DNA of 52,156 bases from Microbacterium sp. (GTDB lineage: Bacteria; Actinomycetota; Actinomycetes; Actinomycetales; Microbacteriaceae), in contig JAITLM010000072.1 in the NCBI GenBank assembly GCA_031277885.1, positions 1 to 52,156 on the forward strand, given 5' to 3'. Below the pieces are notes generated by a model. The model was not told the origin of the DNA, did not search any database, and saw only the letters and a list, made by a program, of their open reading frames with translations. The translations under genes were made by a program, and so were the position numbers. This document shows, in pieces, positions 15,219-24,888 of the stretch (position 1 is its first letter; the number at the start of each line of letters is the position of its first letter).

Positions 15219-17003
15219 ATGACACCCCGAGCCAGCCGGACCCCGCGCCGGCGGACCGTTCTCGCCTTCGGACTGATCCTCGCGGTCATGTGCGGGTTCC
15301 TCGTGCGCCTCGTCGACATCCAGGTGGTGAGTGCGTCCGCGAACGTCAAGCAGTCCATCGAGACCGGCGACCTCGGCACGACCAGGTCCATCGACGGAGC
15401 CCGCGGCACGATCCAGGACTCGAACGGCACGGTGCTCGCGGAGAGCCAGCTGGTCTACGACCTGCAGATGGATCCGAAGGCGATGCACGGCCTCGAGACC
15501 GCGAAGACTCCGCCCAAGCTGCCCTGGACGAAGGCGGCGGACAAGATCGCCGCGATCACGGGGCTGACCGGTGACGAGGTGCGCAAGATCGCGTCCGACG
15601 CCCTGGCCGCGAACCCCGACTCGCAGTACGCACCGATCAAGAAGGGCCTGAGCACCGATCAGTTCCTGAAGATCCGCGCCCTCGGCCTCGACTATCTCGC
15701 CGCGCTGCCCCGCTCCGTCCGGGTCTATCCGAACGGAGCGGTCGCGGGCAACCTGCTCGGCTTCATCTCGGGCGACGGGGAGCTCACCGGGCTCGAGCAG
15801 ACCCAGAACAAGTGCCTGAGCGCGACCAAGGGGCAGGAGTCCTATCTCACCGGCCGAGACGGCGTGATCATCCCCGGCAGCCAGCAGGAGAAGCCCGCGG
15901 TCAACGGGGGCACGGTGAAGCTCACCATCAACACCGAGCTGCAGTGGTACCTGCAGCAGATGATCTCCGAGGAGGTCAAGGCGCAGGGGGCCAAGGCCGG
16001 CACCGTCACGGTCGTCGAGGTCGGCACAGGCAAGATCCGTGCGGCTGCCGAGTATCCGACCGTCGACCCCAACGACCCGGGAGCGGCGAACCCCGAGGAC
16101 CGCGGATCGCGCATCTTCTCGACGAGCTTCGAGCCGGGATCCACGTTCAAGGCGATCACCGCCGCCTCCGTCATGGAGTACGCGAACGCCGACGCCTCGA
16201 CGTCGATCACCGGGGCGTCCAGCCACGAGGAGTTCCCGAACGGCGCCGTGATCAACGACGCCTTCGAGCACCCGGCCTACGACTACACGCTCGCCGGCGC
16301 TCTCATCGACTCGTCGAACGTAGCGCTGTCGAAGTTCGGCGACATGGTGACCGACCAGCAGCGCTACGACGAGCTGGTGAAGTTCGGCGTCGGCAGCAAG
16401 ACCGCGATCGACTTCCCCGGTGAGGCCTCTGGCATCATCCACCCGGTCAAGGACTGGGACTACCAGTCCCACTACACGACCACGTTCGGCCAGTACTACA
16501 CGGTCACCGCACCGCAGGTCGCGAGCGCCTATCAGGCGATCGCCAACGGCGGCGTGAAGATCCCGCTCTCGCTCGTGGAGTCCTGCACGGACGCCTCCGG
16601 CAAGGTCTCCGAGGTCCCGACGCCCAAGCCGCAGCGCGTGTTCGACGCGACCAAGGACGCCGAGCTCAGCCGCATGATCGAGAACGTCGCCGTGCAGGGC
16701 AGCGTCTCGGACGAGATCAAGGTCCCCGGCTACCGGATCGCGGCCAAGACCGGAACCGCGCAGAAGCCGGATCCCGAGACCGGCGCGTACAAGGAGGGGA
16801 TCTACTTCACCAGCATGGTGGGATACGCTCCCGCCGACCACCCGGAGTACGTCGTCGTGGTCACCCTCGACGAGCCCACTAGGGTAACCTCGTCTGCGGC
16901 CACCGCGCCCGCCTTCCAGAAGGCCATGACGCAGGTGCTGAAGACCTATCGCGTGCAGCCCTCCACCACACCCATGGAACCGCTGCTGCCCAAGTACAAG
17001 TGA
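15219..17003 (+). CDS. ftsI: Division transpeptidase, class B penicillin-binding protein
   Basis: A 594-residue septal peptidoglycan transpeptidase (FtsI/PBP3; PbpB of actinobacteria). A short cytoplasmic tail and one membrane helix (about 13-34) anchor a dimerisation domain and a transpeptidase domain with SxxK (STFK, nucleophile S308), SxN (SSN, 365-367) and KTG (510-512) motifs. No PASTA repeats follow. It crosslinks septal wall together with FtsW, encoded downstream. It begins 61 bases after ftsL. A tiny frame at 15187-15222 overlaps the start but is probably chance. Only 52 bases separate it from murF, so the murE gene usually found here is missing. Confidence 0.96.
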   Translation: MTPRASRTPRRRTVLAFGLILAVMCGFLVRLVDIQVVSASANVKQSIETGDLGTTRSIDGARGTIQDSNGTVLAESQLVYDLQMDPKAMHGLETAKTPPKLPWTKAADKIAAITGLTGDEVRKIASDALAANPDSQYAPIKKGLSTDQFLKIRALGLDYLAALPRSVRVYPNGAVAGNLLGFISGDGELTGLEQTQNKCLSATKGQESYLTGRDGVIIPGSQQEKPAVNGGTVKLTINTELQWYLQQMISEEVKAQGAKAGTVTVVEVGTGKIRAAAEYPTVDPNDPGAANPEDRGSRIFSTSFEPGSTFKAITAASVMEYANADASTSITGASSHEEFPNGAVINDAFEHPAYDYTLAGALIDSSNVALSKFGDMVTDQQRYDELVKFGVGSKTAIDFPGEASGIIHPVKDWDYQSHYTTTFGQYYTVTAPQVASAYQAIANGGVKIPLSLVESCTDASGKVSEVPTPKPQRVFDATKDAELSRMIENVAVQGSVSDEIKVPGYRIAAKTGTAQKPDPETGAYKEGIYFTSMVGYAPADHPEYVVVVTLDEPTRVTSSAATAPAFQKAMTQVLKTYRVQPSTTPMEPLLPKYK

Positions 17004-17055
17004 TGGCCGCCGTCGCCCGGGAACGGCGACATCGCCCACGGAGGATCCCATCCCC

Positions 17056-18468
17056 ATGATCGCTCTGCCCCTCGCGGAGATCGCCGAGATCGTCGGCGGC
17101 GAACTGCGCCCCGCTGCAGGTCACGATCCCGCATCGATCGTGTCCGGAGTCGTCGACACCGACTCGCGGCAGATGACCCAGGGCGGCATCTTCGTCGCCA
17201 AGCCCGGTGAGACCACCGACGGGCACCGTTTCGTCGGCGCCGCGATCGAGAACGGCGCCGTGCTGGCGCTCGTCGAGCACCCCGTCGATGAGGCGATCTC
17301 GCAGATCGTCGTGCCGGACGTCGTCGACGCGATCGCGGAGCTCGCGCGCGCCGTCGTGGCGCGCGTCCGCGCGGCCGGCGACCTGCGGATCGTCGGCGTC
17401 ACCGGCTCGAACGGCAAGACCACGACCAAGAACTTCCTCGCCCGGATCCTGCAGGACGAGGGCGAGACGATCTCGCCGATCGCGTCCTACAACAACGAGG
17501 TCGGCGCCCCGCTCACGATGCTGCGGATCACCGACACCACCCGCTTCCTGGTGTGCGAGTTCGGCGCCAGCGCGCCGGGCGAGATCGCCCGCCTCGCAGG
17601 GCTCGTCCACCCCGACGTGGTCATCGAGCTCATGGTCGGCCTCGCGCACGCCGGCGGCTTCGGCGGGATCGAGGAGACCGCTCGCGCCAAGGCGGAGCTC
17701 GTCGCGGCCGCGACCCGGGGCGGTACCGCCGTGCTGAACCTCGACGACCCGCGCGTGGCCGGCATGGCGCCGCTCGCCGAGGAGCACGGACTGCGGATCC
17801 TCGGCTTCGGCCAGGGACCGGCCGCCGCCGTGCGCGCGGCCGGCATCGACGTCACCGCATCCGGCACCTCGTGCACCGTGCTCGTGGACGGCCAGGAGCT
17901 GCCGCTGCGGCTGCAGGTGCTGGGCGCGCATCACGTGAACAACGCCCTGGCCGCGATCGCCGCGGCACGCGCGCTCGGCGTCGCGCCCGCCGATGCGATC
18001 GCGCGCCTGGAGACGGTGCAGCTCGCCGAGCGCTGGCGCATGCAGCCCATGGGCGGCGCCGAGGTGCGCATCATCAACGACGCGTACAACGCGAGCCCCG
18101 ATTCCATGGCGGCGGCGCTGCGCACGCTCGCGCAGATCACCGGTCCCGATGAGCGGACGGTCGCCGTGCTGGGCGCGATGAGCGAGCTCGGCGAGACCGC
18201 CGGCGATGAACACGACCGGATCGGCCTGCTCGCCGTGCGCCTGAACATCCAGCGCATCGTCGTCGTCGGCGCCGATGCGCGCCGGCTCTACCTCGCGGCC
18301 GTGGGCGAGGGGTCGTGGGACGGCGAGGCCGTGCACCTCGCCGACGCCGACGCCGCCTTCGAGTACCTCCAGGCCGAACTGCGCCCCGGGGATCGCGTGC
18401 TCGTCAAGTCGTCCAACTCCGCCGGACTCCGGTTCCTCGGCGATCGTCTGGGAGAATCGTTCTCGTGA
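17056..18468 (+). CDS. murF: UDP-MurNAc-tripeptide--D-Ala-D-Ala ligase MurF
   Basis: A 470-residue ATP-dependent ligase that adds the D-Ala-D-Ala dipeptide to the cytoplasmic UDP-MurNAc peptide. The N-terminal domain contains DTDSRQMTQGGIFVAKPGETTDGH. The ATP loop is GVTGSNGKTTTKNF, and the C-terminal domain carries NDAYNASPDSMAAAL, which separates MurF from MurE. CCACGGAGGATCCC precedes the ATG. The stop overlaps the mraY start (GTGA). It follows ftsI directly with no murE between them. Confidence 0.96.
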   Translation: MIALPLAEIAEIVGGELRPAAGHDPASIVSGVVDTDSRQMTQGGIFVAKPGETTDGHRFVGAAIENGAVLALVEHPVDEAISQIVVPDVVDAIAELARAVVARVRAAGDLRIVGVTGSNGKTTTKNFLARILQDEGETISPIASYNNEVGAPLTMLRITDTTRFLVCEFGASAPGEIARLAGLVHPDVVIELMVGLAHAGGFGGIEETARAKAELVAAATRGGTAVLNLDDPRVAGMAPLAEEHGLRILGFGQGPAAAVRAAGIDVTASGTSCTVLVDGQELPLRLQVLGAHHVNNALAAIAAARALGVAPADAIARLETVQLAERWRMQPMGGAEVRIINDAYNASPDSMAAALRTLAQITGPDERTVAVLGAMSELGETAGDEHDRIGLLAVRLNIQRIVVVGADARRLYLAAVGEGSWDGEAVHLADADAAFEYLQAELRPGDRVLVKSSNSAGLRFLGDRLGESFS

Positions 18469-19580
18469 GATCCCTGCTTACCTCCGCCGCGATCTCCCTC
18501 GCGTTCACGCTCCTGCTGACCCCGGTCTTCCTCCGGCTGTTCCGGAAGTGGGGCTGGGGGCAGGTCATCCGCACGCCGGAGTCCATCAGTAACCCCAGCC
18601 ATCAGGCCAAGCGCGGCACGCCCACGATGGGCGGCGTGATCTTCATCCTCGGCACCGTGGTCGGATACGTTGTCGGCACCTTCACGGGCGGCAGCTATCC
18701 CACGGTCTCCGGGCTGCTGGTCATCTGGCTCATGCTGGGCTTCGGTGCGGTCGGGTTCATCGACGACTACATGAAGCTGCGCCAGCGCAACAGCCTCGGG
18801 CTCTCCGGCTGGCGCAAGATCCTCGGTCAGGTGCTCGTCATGGTGCCGTTCGGGATCGTCGCCCTGACCGTGCGCAGCCCCGCCGGCAACACCCCGGCCA
18901 GCGCGTTCGTCTCGCTCTTCCGCGACATCCCCGTGCTGTGGCTGTTCGCGCTCGGCCCGATCGTCGGCTGGCTGCTCTACCTGCTCTGGATCTCGGTGAT
19001 CGGCATCGCCACCTCCAACAGCGTGAACCTCACCGACGGCCTGGACGGCCTCGCCGCCGGCTGCGCGGTGTTCGTGATCGGCGCCTACAGCCTCATCTCG
19101 TTCTGGCAGTTCAAGCAGTCCTGCACGGTGGAATCGCTCTCGCCGTCCTCCCTGGCCGGCTGCTACGACGTCGCGCACCCGTTCGACCTCGCCGTCATCT
19201 CGGCGTCCTTCGTCGGCGCGCTCATCGGCTTCCTCTGGTGGAACGCGCCCAAGGCGAAGGTCTTCATGGGCGATGTCGGATCCATGTCGATCGGCGGCGT
19301 GATCGCGGCCCTCGCGATCCTCACCCGCACCGAGCTCCTGCTCGTGCTCCTGGCCGGCGTCTTCATCATCGCCTCCGGTTCGGTGATCGTGCAGCTGGCC
19401 TACTTCAAGCTCACGCGCGGCAAGCGGCTGTTCCTGCAGAGCCCGTTCCACCATCACCTCGAGATGCGCGGGTGGCCGGAGGCCACGATCGTGGTGCGCA
19501 TGTGGATCATCGCCGGCCTGCTGTCGGTGTCGGCGTTCGGCCTGTTCTACGTCGAGTGGCTGAGGCAGACCAGCTCATGA
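18465..19580 (+). CDS. mraY: Phospho-N-acetylmuramoyl-pentapeptide transferase MraY
   Basis: A 371-residue polytopic membrane enzyme that transfers phospho-MurNAc-pentapeptide to undecaprenyl phosphate, giving lipid I. Key blocks are KRGTPTMGGVIFI, the Asp pair FIDDYMKL, NSVNLTDGLDGLAAG, NAPKAKVFMGDVGSM and the SPFHHHLEMRGWPE motif near the C-terminus. About ten membrane helices are evident. The GTG at 18465 overlapping the murF stop is taken as the start; the protein then begins MRSLLTSAAISLAFT. The stop overlaps the murD start (ATGA). Confidence 0.96.
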   Translation: MRSLLTSAAISLAFTLLLTPVFLRLFRKWGWGQVIRTPESISNPSHQAKRGTPTMGGVIFILGTVVGYVVGTFTGGSYPTVSGLLVIWLMLGFGAVGFIDDYMKLRQRNSLGLSGWRKILGQVLVMVPFGIVALTVRSPAGNTPASAFVSLFRDIPVLWLFALGPIVGWLLYLLWISVIGIATSNSVNLTDGLDGLAAGCAVFVIGAYSLISFWQFKQSCTVESLSPSSLAGCYDVAHPFDLAVISASFVGALIGFLWWNAPKAKVFMGDVGSMSIGGVIAALAILTRTELLLVLLAGVFIIASGSVIVQLAYFKLTRGKRLFLQSPFHHHLEMRGWPEATIVVRMWIIAGLLSVSAFGLFYVEWLRQTSS

Positions 19581-21133
19581 CCCGCGACCTCGATGCCCTG
19601 ACCAGCTGGCACTCCGACTGGCGGGGACTCCGCGTCGCGGTGCTCGGACTGTCCGTGACCGGCTTCTCTGCCGCCGACACCCTGACCGAGCTCGGCGCCG
19701 AGGTGCTCGTGCTCTCCGAGAGCGCGACCGAGGAGTACGAGCGGCTGGTGCCGCTGATCGGCGCCCAGCTGTGGATCGGCGATCTCGGCTCCGTGCCGGA
19801 GCGCCTCGTCGATTTCGCCCCCGAGGTCGTGATCGCCTCGCCGGGGTTCGCCCCCGCCCACCCGGTGATCTCGTGGATCCGCACCCAGCCGATCGCGCTG
19901 TGGGGCGACATCGAACTCGCTTGGCGCGTGCGGGACAAGGTCCTCCGCGACGACGGCACTCCCGCGGAATGGGTGCTGATCACCGGCACGAACGGCAAGA
20001 CCACCACGACCCAGCTCACCGCGACCATGCTCGTCGCGGGCGGGCTGCGCGCCGCGCCCTGCGGGAACATCGGCGTGCCCGTCCTCGACGCGGTGCGCGA
20101 CCCCGGCGGCTTCGACGTGCTCGTGGTCGAGCTCTCCAGCCACCAGCTCTGGTACCTCGGGCTCTCGGATCCCGCCGGTCAGCCGGTGCCGTGGGCGGCC
20201 ACGTGCCTCAACCTCGCCGACGACCACCTGGTCTGGCATGGCAGCGCCGAGGCCTACCGCGACGCCAAGGCCCTCGTGTACCGGAACACCCGGATGGCGT
20301 GCGTCTACAACAAGGCGGACGAGGCCACGCAGCGCATGGTCGAGGACGCGGACGTGATCGAGGGCGCCCGCGCGATCGGGTTCGGACTGGGGATCCCCGG
20401 TCCGAGCGATCTGGGTGTGGTCGAGGGGATTCTGGCCGACCGGGCCTTCCTCGACGACCGCCGCAACAGCGCGCTCGAGCTCACGACCGTCGCGGATCTC
20501 GCCGCGCACGGGCTGAACGCCCCGCACATCGTGCAGAACATCCTCGCCGCCGCGGCCCTCAGCCGCTCGCTCGGGACCGAGCCGGCGGCGATCAAGACGG
20601 CGCTGGACGACTTCCGCCTCGACGCGCACCGCATCCAGGTCATCGCTCGTGCGGCGGGGGTCACCTGGGTGGACGACTCGAAGGCGACGAACCCGCACGC
20701 GGCGCAGTCGTCGCTGCAGGCGTTCCCCGGCGCGATCTGGATCGTCGGCGGGGATCTGAAGGGCGTCGACCTGTCGGACCTCGTGGCGGGGGCCGGAGCG
20801 ACGGCGCGCGCCGCGGTCGTGATCGGCGTCGACCGCGATCACGTGCTCGAGGCGTTCGCGCGACACGCGCCGGCGGTGCAGGTCCTGGAGGTCGTCCCCG
20901 GCGACACTGAAGAGGTCATGACCCGCGTCGTGGAACTGGCCGCGGGCATCGCCCAGGAGGGGGACACCGTGCTCCTCGCTCCGGCGGCGGCGTCCTTCGA
21001 CCAGTTCGCGAGCTACGCGGATCGCGGCCACCGCTTCGCCGAGGCGGTGCGGCAGTGGATCGATCAGGGACGGTCGAGCGATCAGGGGAGCACCGATGAC
21101 GCAGGTGGCACCACGCCGGACGCCGGCGCCTGA
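19577..21133 (+). CDS. murD: UDP-MurNAc-L-alanine--D-glutamate ligase MurD
   Basis: A 518-residue cytoplasmic ATP-dependent ligase adding D-glutamate to the UDP-MurNAc-linked first residue. The nucleotide-like fold starts VAVLGLSVTGFSAADTL, the ATP loop is ITGTNGKTTTTQL, and VVELSSHQL, DDHLVWHG and the C-terminal VDDSKATNPHA motif are all typical of MurD. It is longer than the Escherichia coli enzyme by some 80 residues, mostly at the C-terminal end. Its last 38 bases overlap the start of ftsW in another frame, so the two are translationally coupled. Confidence 0.96.
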   Translation: MTRDLDALTSWHSDWRGLRVAVLGLSVTGFSAADTLTELGAEVLVLSESATEEYERLVPLIGAQLWIGDLGSVPERLVDFAPEVVIASPGFAPAHPVISWIRTQPIALWGDIELAWRVRDKVLRDDGTPAEWVLITGTNGKTTTTQLTATMLVAGGLRAAPCGNIGVPVLDAVRDPGGFDVLVVELSSHQLWYLGLSDPAGQPVPWAATCLNLADDHLVWHGSAEAYRDAKALVYRNTRMACVYNKADEATQRMVEDADVIEGARAIGFGLGIPGPSDLGVVEGILADRAFLDDRRNSALELTTVADLAAHGLNAPHIVQNILAAAALSRSLGTEPAAIKTALDDFRLDAHRIQVIARAAGVTWVDDSKATNPHAAQSSLQAFPGAIWIVGGDLKGVDLSDLVAGAGATARAAVVIGVDRDHVLEAFARHAPAVQVLEVVPGDTEEVMTRVVELAAGIAQEGDTVLLAPAAASFDQFASYADRGHRFAEAVRQWIDQGRSSDQGSTDDAGGTTPDAGA

Positions 21134-22346
21134 GCCCCGCGTCGACGGACTCGCCGCCCGGGTGCGACTGGGACGGGTCTTCCGTCCGGTGTCCACCGAG
21201 TTCGCGCTGATCGCCTCCCCGTCGCTGCTGCTGACCCTCATCGGGCTGGTGATGATCCTCTCGGCCTCGAGCGCCAATGCGCTGGACCAGGGACTCGGGC
21301 CGTTCTCGATCGTGCTGACGCAGGCGATCGTCGCGGCGATCGGCGTGCCGTTGATGTTCCTCGTGAGTCGGCTGCCCGTGCGCTTCTGGAAGCGCATGGC
21401 GTGGGTAGTGCTGATCGGTGCGGTCGGGCTGCAGATGCTCATCTACACCCCGCTGGGCTGGACGAACGACGGCAACACGAACTGGGTGCGCATCGCGGGT
21501 CAGGTGATCCAGCCGTCCGAGTTCATCAAGCTCTCGCTCGCGATCTGGGCCGGGTTCATCCTCTGGCGCAAACAGGACCTGCTGGGACGCTGGCAGCACG
21601 TCTACATCCCGCTCCTGCCGGTCGCATTCCTGGCGATCGGCTCGGTCTACGGCGGTGGTGACCTCGGCACCTCGATGGTGCTGTTCCTGCTGCTGCTGGG
21701 CACGATGTTCTTCGCCGGTGTGCGGCTGAGGGTGATCCTGATCCCGCTGCTCGCGATCGGCGCCGCCGTGCTGCTGTTCGCCCTCACCGATGAGCGGCGC
21801 CGGATGCTCATCTTCAGCATGTTCAGCACCAAGAGCGACACCAGCTGCTACCTCACCACCTGCTGGCAGCAGGTGCACGCGGTCTGGGGCATGGCCAACG
21901 GAGGCATCTTCGGGCTGGGGCTGGGGAACTCGCGCGAGAAGTACGGCTGGCTCCCCGCCGCCTCCAACGACTACATCTTCGCGATCGTGGGGGAGGAGCT
22001 GGGACTCATCGGCTGCGCCGTCGTGCTCGCGCTGTTCGCGCTGTTCGCGGTCGCCGTGTTCCGCATGATCCGCCGCACCGACGACCTCTTCGTCCGCGTC
22101 ACCTCGGGGGGCATCGTGGTGTGGATCCTGTCGCAGGCGCTCATCAACGTGGGCGTCGTGCTGCGGATCTTCCCGGTGCTCGGCGTCCCCTTGCCGTTCA
22201 TGTCTCAGGGAGGCACCTCGCTGTTGTCGGTGCTGCTCGCCTGCGGGGTGCTGCTGTCTTTCGCCCGCACACTGCCTGCACCGGCGAAGAGCCCTGCGTC
22301 CGCGCGGAGCCGGCCCGCAGGCCGGTCGGGTAGCCTCGGGAAGTGA
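21096..22346 (+). CDS. ftsW: Septal peptidoglycan glycosyltransferase FtsW
   Basis: A 416-residue SEDS-family polymerase that joins lipid II units into glycan at the septum with FtsI. The family blocks are clear: NTNWVRIAGQVIQPSEFIKL, the GLGLGNSREKYGWLPAASND loop, FAIVGEELGLIG and the C-terminal MSQGGTSLL. About ten membrane helices are expected. The ATG at 21096 with AGGGGAG upstream places its first 38 bases inside murD. A Ser/Pro/Arg-rich tail ends at a GTGA overlap with murG. Confidence 0.96.
   Translation: MTQVAPRRTPAPEPRVDGLAARVRLGRVFRPVSTEFALIASPSLLLTLIGLVMILSASSANALDQGLGPFSIVLTQAIVAAIGVPLMFLVSRLPVRFWKRMAWVVLIGAVGLQMLIYTPLGWTNDGNTNWVRIAGQVIQPSEFIKLSLAIWAGFILWRKQDLLGRWQHVYIPLLPVAFLAIGSVYGGGDLGTSMVLFLLLLGTMFFAGVRLRVILIPLLAIGAAVLLFALTDERRRMLIFSMFSTKSDTSCYLTTCWQQVHAVWGMANGGIFGLGLGNSREKYGWLPAASNDYIFAIVGEELGLIGCAVVLALFALFAVAVFRMIRRTDDLFVRVTSGGIVVWILSQALINVGVVLRIFPVLGVPLPFMSQGGTSLLSVLLACGVLLSFARTLPAPAKSPASARSRPAGRSGSLGK
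22331..22336 (+). promoter_or_regulatory. Possible internal -10 TAGCCT before murG
   Basis: TAGCCT lies six bases before the GTG of murG, inside the last codons of ftsW. The spacing matches the leaderless promoters elsewhere, but coding constraint could also produce it. Confidence 0.4.
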
Positions 22347-23416
22347 CCACGTATCTTCTGGCCGGCGGTGGCACCGCCGGCCATGTCAATCCGCTGCTCG
22401 CCGTCGCCGACGGCCTGCGCGCCCGCGACCCGGAGACGGGAGTCCTCGTGCTCGGCACGCGCGAGGGGCTCGAAGCGCGGCTCGTGCCGCAGCGCGGCTA
22501 CGAACTGCTCACGGTCGACAAGGTGCCGTTCCCGCGCCGCCCGAACGGGGCCGCCCTCGCGTTCCCCGCTCGGTTCTCGCGCGCGGTGAAGCAGGTGCGC
22601 TCGTACATCCGCGAGCACGGCGTGGACGAGGTGGTCGGCTTCGGCGGCTATGCCTCGGCGCCGGCCTATGTGGCCGCGCGCCGTGAGCGGGTGCCGTACG
22701 TCGTGCACGAGGCCAACGCCCGCCCCGGCATGGCGAACGTGCTCGGCGCCCGCTCCGCGGCCGCCGTCGGAGTCGCGTTCCCCGGAACGCCCCTGCGCGG
22801 CGGCGAGGTCGTCGGGATGCCGCTGCGGCGGGAGATCGTCGACCTGGACCGCGCGGCGCTCCGCGCGGAGGCGGCGGCGGCGTTCGGACTCGACCCGCAG
22901 CGACCCGTCCTGCTCGTGTTCGGCGGCTCCCTCGGAGCGCAGCGCCTGAACGAGGCGATCGCCGGATCCTGGCAGGACGTCCTCGACGCGGGATGGCAGA
23001 TCCTGCACGCGACCGGCGACCGCTCCGACATGCCGGATCCCGGCGTTCCGGGCTATGCCCTGCGCCGCTACCTGGACCGGATGGATCTCGCGTTCGCACT
23101 GGCGGATCTGATCCTCTCCCGCTCCGGCTCGGCGACCGTGAGCGAGATCAGCGCTCTCGGCATCCCCGCGATCTACGTGCCCTACGCCGTCGGCAACGGC
23201 GAGCAGCGCCTGAACGCCGCGTCGGCGATCGACGCGGGCGCGGCGCTGCTGATCGAGGACGGGCAGCTCACCCCGGAGCGCGTGCGGGCCGAGGTGGTCC
23301 CGCTGCTGGGCGACGACGTCCGCCGCGAGGCGATGCGGACCTCCGCCGAGCGCGTCGGATCGCGGACCGGAACCGAGGACCTCATCGCTCTCGCCGACCG
23401 CGCGCTCGCGCGCTGA
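22343..23416 (+). CDS. murG: Undecaprenyl-PP-MurNAc-pentapeptide GlcNAc transferase MurG
   Basis: A 357-residue GT-B glycosyltransferase that adds GlcNAc to lipid I, making lipid II on the inner membrane face. The N-terminal AGGGTAGHVNP loop, GFGGYASAPAY, HEANARPGMAN, LLVFGGSLGAQRLNEA and the C-terminal donor-binding SRSGSATVSEISALGIPAIYVPY are intact. Length is normal. It is coupled to ftsW by a 4-base overlap. A hairpin follows the stop, so the mraZ-murG unit may end here. Confidence 0.96.
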   Translation: MTTYLLAGGGTAGHVNPLLAVADGLRARDPETGVLVLGTREGLEARLVPQRGYELLTVDKVPFPRRPNGAALAFPARFSRAVKQVRSYIREHGVDEVVGFGGYASAPAYVAARRERVPYVVHEANARPGMANVLGARSAAAVGVAFPGTPLRGGEVVGMPLRREIVDLDRAALRAEAAAAFGLDPQRPVLLVFGGSLGAQRLNEAIAGSWQDVLDAGWQILHATGDRSDMPDPGVPGYALRRYLDRMDLAFALADLILSRSGSATVSEISALGIPAIYVPYAVGNGEQRLNAASAIDAGAALLIEDGQLTPERVRAEVVPLLGDDVRREAMRTSAERVGSRTGTEDLIALADRALAR

Positions 23417-23428
23417 GCGCCCCGCAGC

Positions 23429-23454
23429 CCTGACCCGGCGAGCCGGGCCTCAGG
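23429..23454 (+). terminator. Candidate terminator between murG and murC
   Basis: CCTGACCCGG pairs with CCGGG-CC-TCAGG around a CGAG loop, with a two-base bulge. It lies 13 bases after the murG stop and before the separate murC promoter element. Confidence 0.5.
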
Positions 23455-23470
23455 CCTCCTCGCCCCGACT

Positions 23471-23476
23471 TAGGAT
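23471..23476 (+). promoter_or_regulatory. -10 hexamer TAGGAT, near-leaderless murC promoter
   Basis: TAGGAT ends nine bases before the ATG of murC with no ribosome site between. Together with the hairpin upstream, it suggests murC-ftsQ is its own transcription unit. Confidence 0.55.
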
Positions 23477-23485
23477 GATTCAGCC

Positions 23486-24886
23486 ATGATCAGACCCGAC
23501 CTCTCCCTGCCGATCCCGGACGACATCGCCGCTGCCCACTTCATCGGCATCGGCGGCTCCGGGATGTCGGGCCTCGCCCGCATGTTCCTCGACGCGGGGA
23601 TCCGCGTGTCCGGCAGCGATCGCGCGGACAGCGCCAACCTGCAGGCCCTCGCGGCCCTCGGCGCCGATGTGCACGTCGGGCACGATGCGGCGAACCTCGG
23701 CGACGCGGACACGGTCGTGCACACGGGGGCGATCTGGCCCGAGAACCCCGAGTTCGTGCTCGCCAAGGAGCGCGGCCTGCACGTGATCCACCGGTCCCAG
23801 GCGCTGCACTGGCTGATCCGCGGACGGCGCCTGGTGTCGGTCGCCGGGGCCCACGGCAAGACGAGCTCGACGGGCATGATCGTCACTGCGCTTCAGGATC
23901 TCGGCGCCGATCCGAACTTCGTCAACGGCGGCGTGATCGAGCAGCTCGGCACCTCCAGCTCCTCCGGCGCGGACGACCTCTTCGTGATCGAGGCGGACGA
24001 GTCCGACGGCACGTTCCTGCTCTACGACACCTCCGTCGCGCTGATCACGAACGTCGACCCCGACCACCTGGACCACTACGGATCCGACGAGGCGTTCCAC
24101 GACGCGTTCGTGACCTTCGCGAACGCGGCGAGCGAGGCCGTCGTCATCTCGAGCGACGATCCCGGCGCGTTGCGCGTGCGGGCGGGGATCACGCATCCGA
24201 ACGTGATCTCCTTCGGCTTCGCAGGTGACGCGTATCTGAGGATCACCGATGTCGTCACGGACGGACCCGTCGCCGCGACCCTGACCATGCACGGAGCCTC
24301 CGCCCGCATGCAGCTCGCGGTTCCGGGCGTGCACAACGCGATCAACGCGGCCGGTGCGGTCGCCGTGCTCACGACGCTCGGGTACACGCTGGCCGACGCC
24401 GCCCGCGCGATGGAGGGCTTCGCGGGCACCGTCCGGCGCCTCGAACTGCACGGCACCGCACGCGGGGTGAGCGTCTACGACGACTACTCGCATCACCCGA
24501 CCGAGGTGCGCGCCGCTCTGGAGGCCATGCGCACGATCGTCGGCGAGGGCCGGATCATCGCGATCCAGCAGCCGCACACGTACTCGCGCACGCAGCACAT
24601 GTACCGCGAGTTCGCCGAGGTGCTCGAGACCTACGCCGATCACACCGTCATGCTCGACGTCTACGGGGCGCGCGAGGATCCGGTCCCCGGTGTCACCGGC
24701 GAGCTGGTCAGCGGCGCGTTCGCCGATCCGCACCACGTGCACTACGTCGCGGACTGGCAGCAGGCCGCCGACTACACGGCATCCGTGGCACGCGACGGCG
24801 ACTACGTGATCACGCTCGGCTGTGGCAACGTCTACCAGATCATCCCGCAGGTGCTGGACGCGCTGCGCACCACCGCCGAGGACTGA
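23486..24886 (+). CDS. murC: UDP-N-acetylmuramate--L-alanine ligase MurC
   Basis: A 466-residue ATP-dependent ligase that attaches the first stem-peptide residue to UDP-MurNAc. [13 protein letters not shown] opens the nucleotide-binding domain, [11 protein letters not shown] is the ATP loop, and [21 protein letters not shown] and QPHTYSRT are the usual family blocks. The residue added is normally L-Ala. In Microbacteriaceae with B-type peptidoglycan it can be Gly or Ser, and the sequence alone does not settle which. It precedes ftsQ by two bases. Confidence 0.96.
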   Translation: MIRPDLSLPIPDDIAAAHFIGIGGSGMSGLARMFLDAGIRVSGSDRADSANLQALAALGADVHVGHDAANLGDADTVVHTGAIWPENPEFVLAKERGLHVIHRSQALHWLIRGRRLVSVAGAHGKTSSTGMIVTALQDLGADPNFVNGGVIEQLGTSSSSGADDLFVIEADESDGTFLLYDTSVALITNVDPDHLDHYGSDEAFHDAFVTFANAASEAVVISSDDPGALRVRAGITHPNVISFGFAGDAYLRITDVVTDGPVAATLTMHGASARMQLAVPGVHNAINAAGAVAVLTTLGYTLADAARAMEGFAGTVRRLELHGTARGVSVYDDYSHHPTEVRAALEAMRTIVGEGRIIAIQQPHTYSRTQHMYREFAEVLETYADHTVMLDVYGAREDPVPGVTGELVSGAFADPHHVHYVADWQQAADYTASVARDGDYVITLGCGNVYQIIPQVLDALRTTAED

Positions 24887-24888
24887 TC

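Noticed and set aside
15187..15222. An 11-residue frame overlapping the start of ftsI by ATGA
   Set aside because: It is too short to judge and has no ribosome site of its own. It could act as a coupling peptide, but nothing beyond the overlap supports it.
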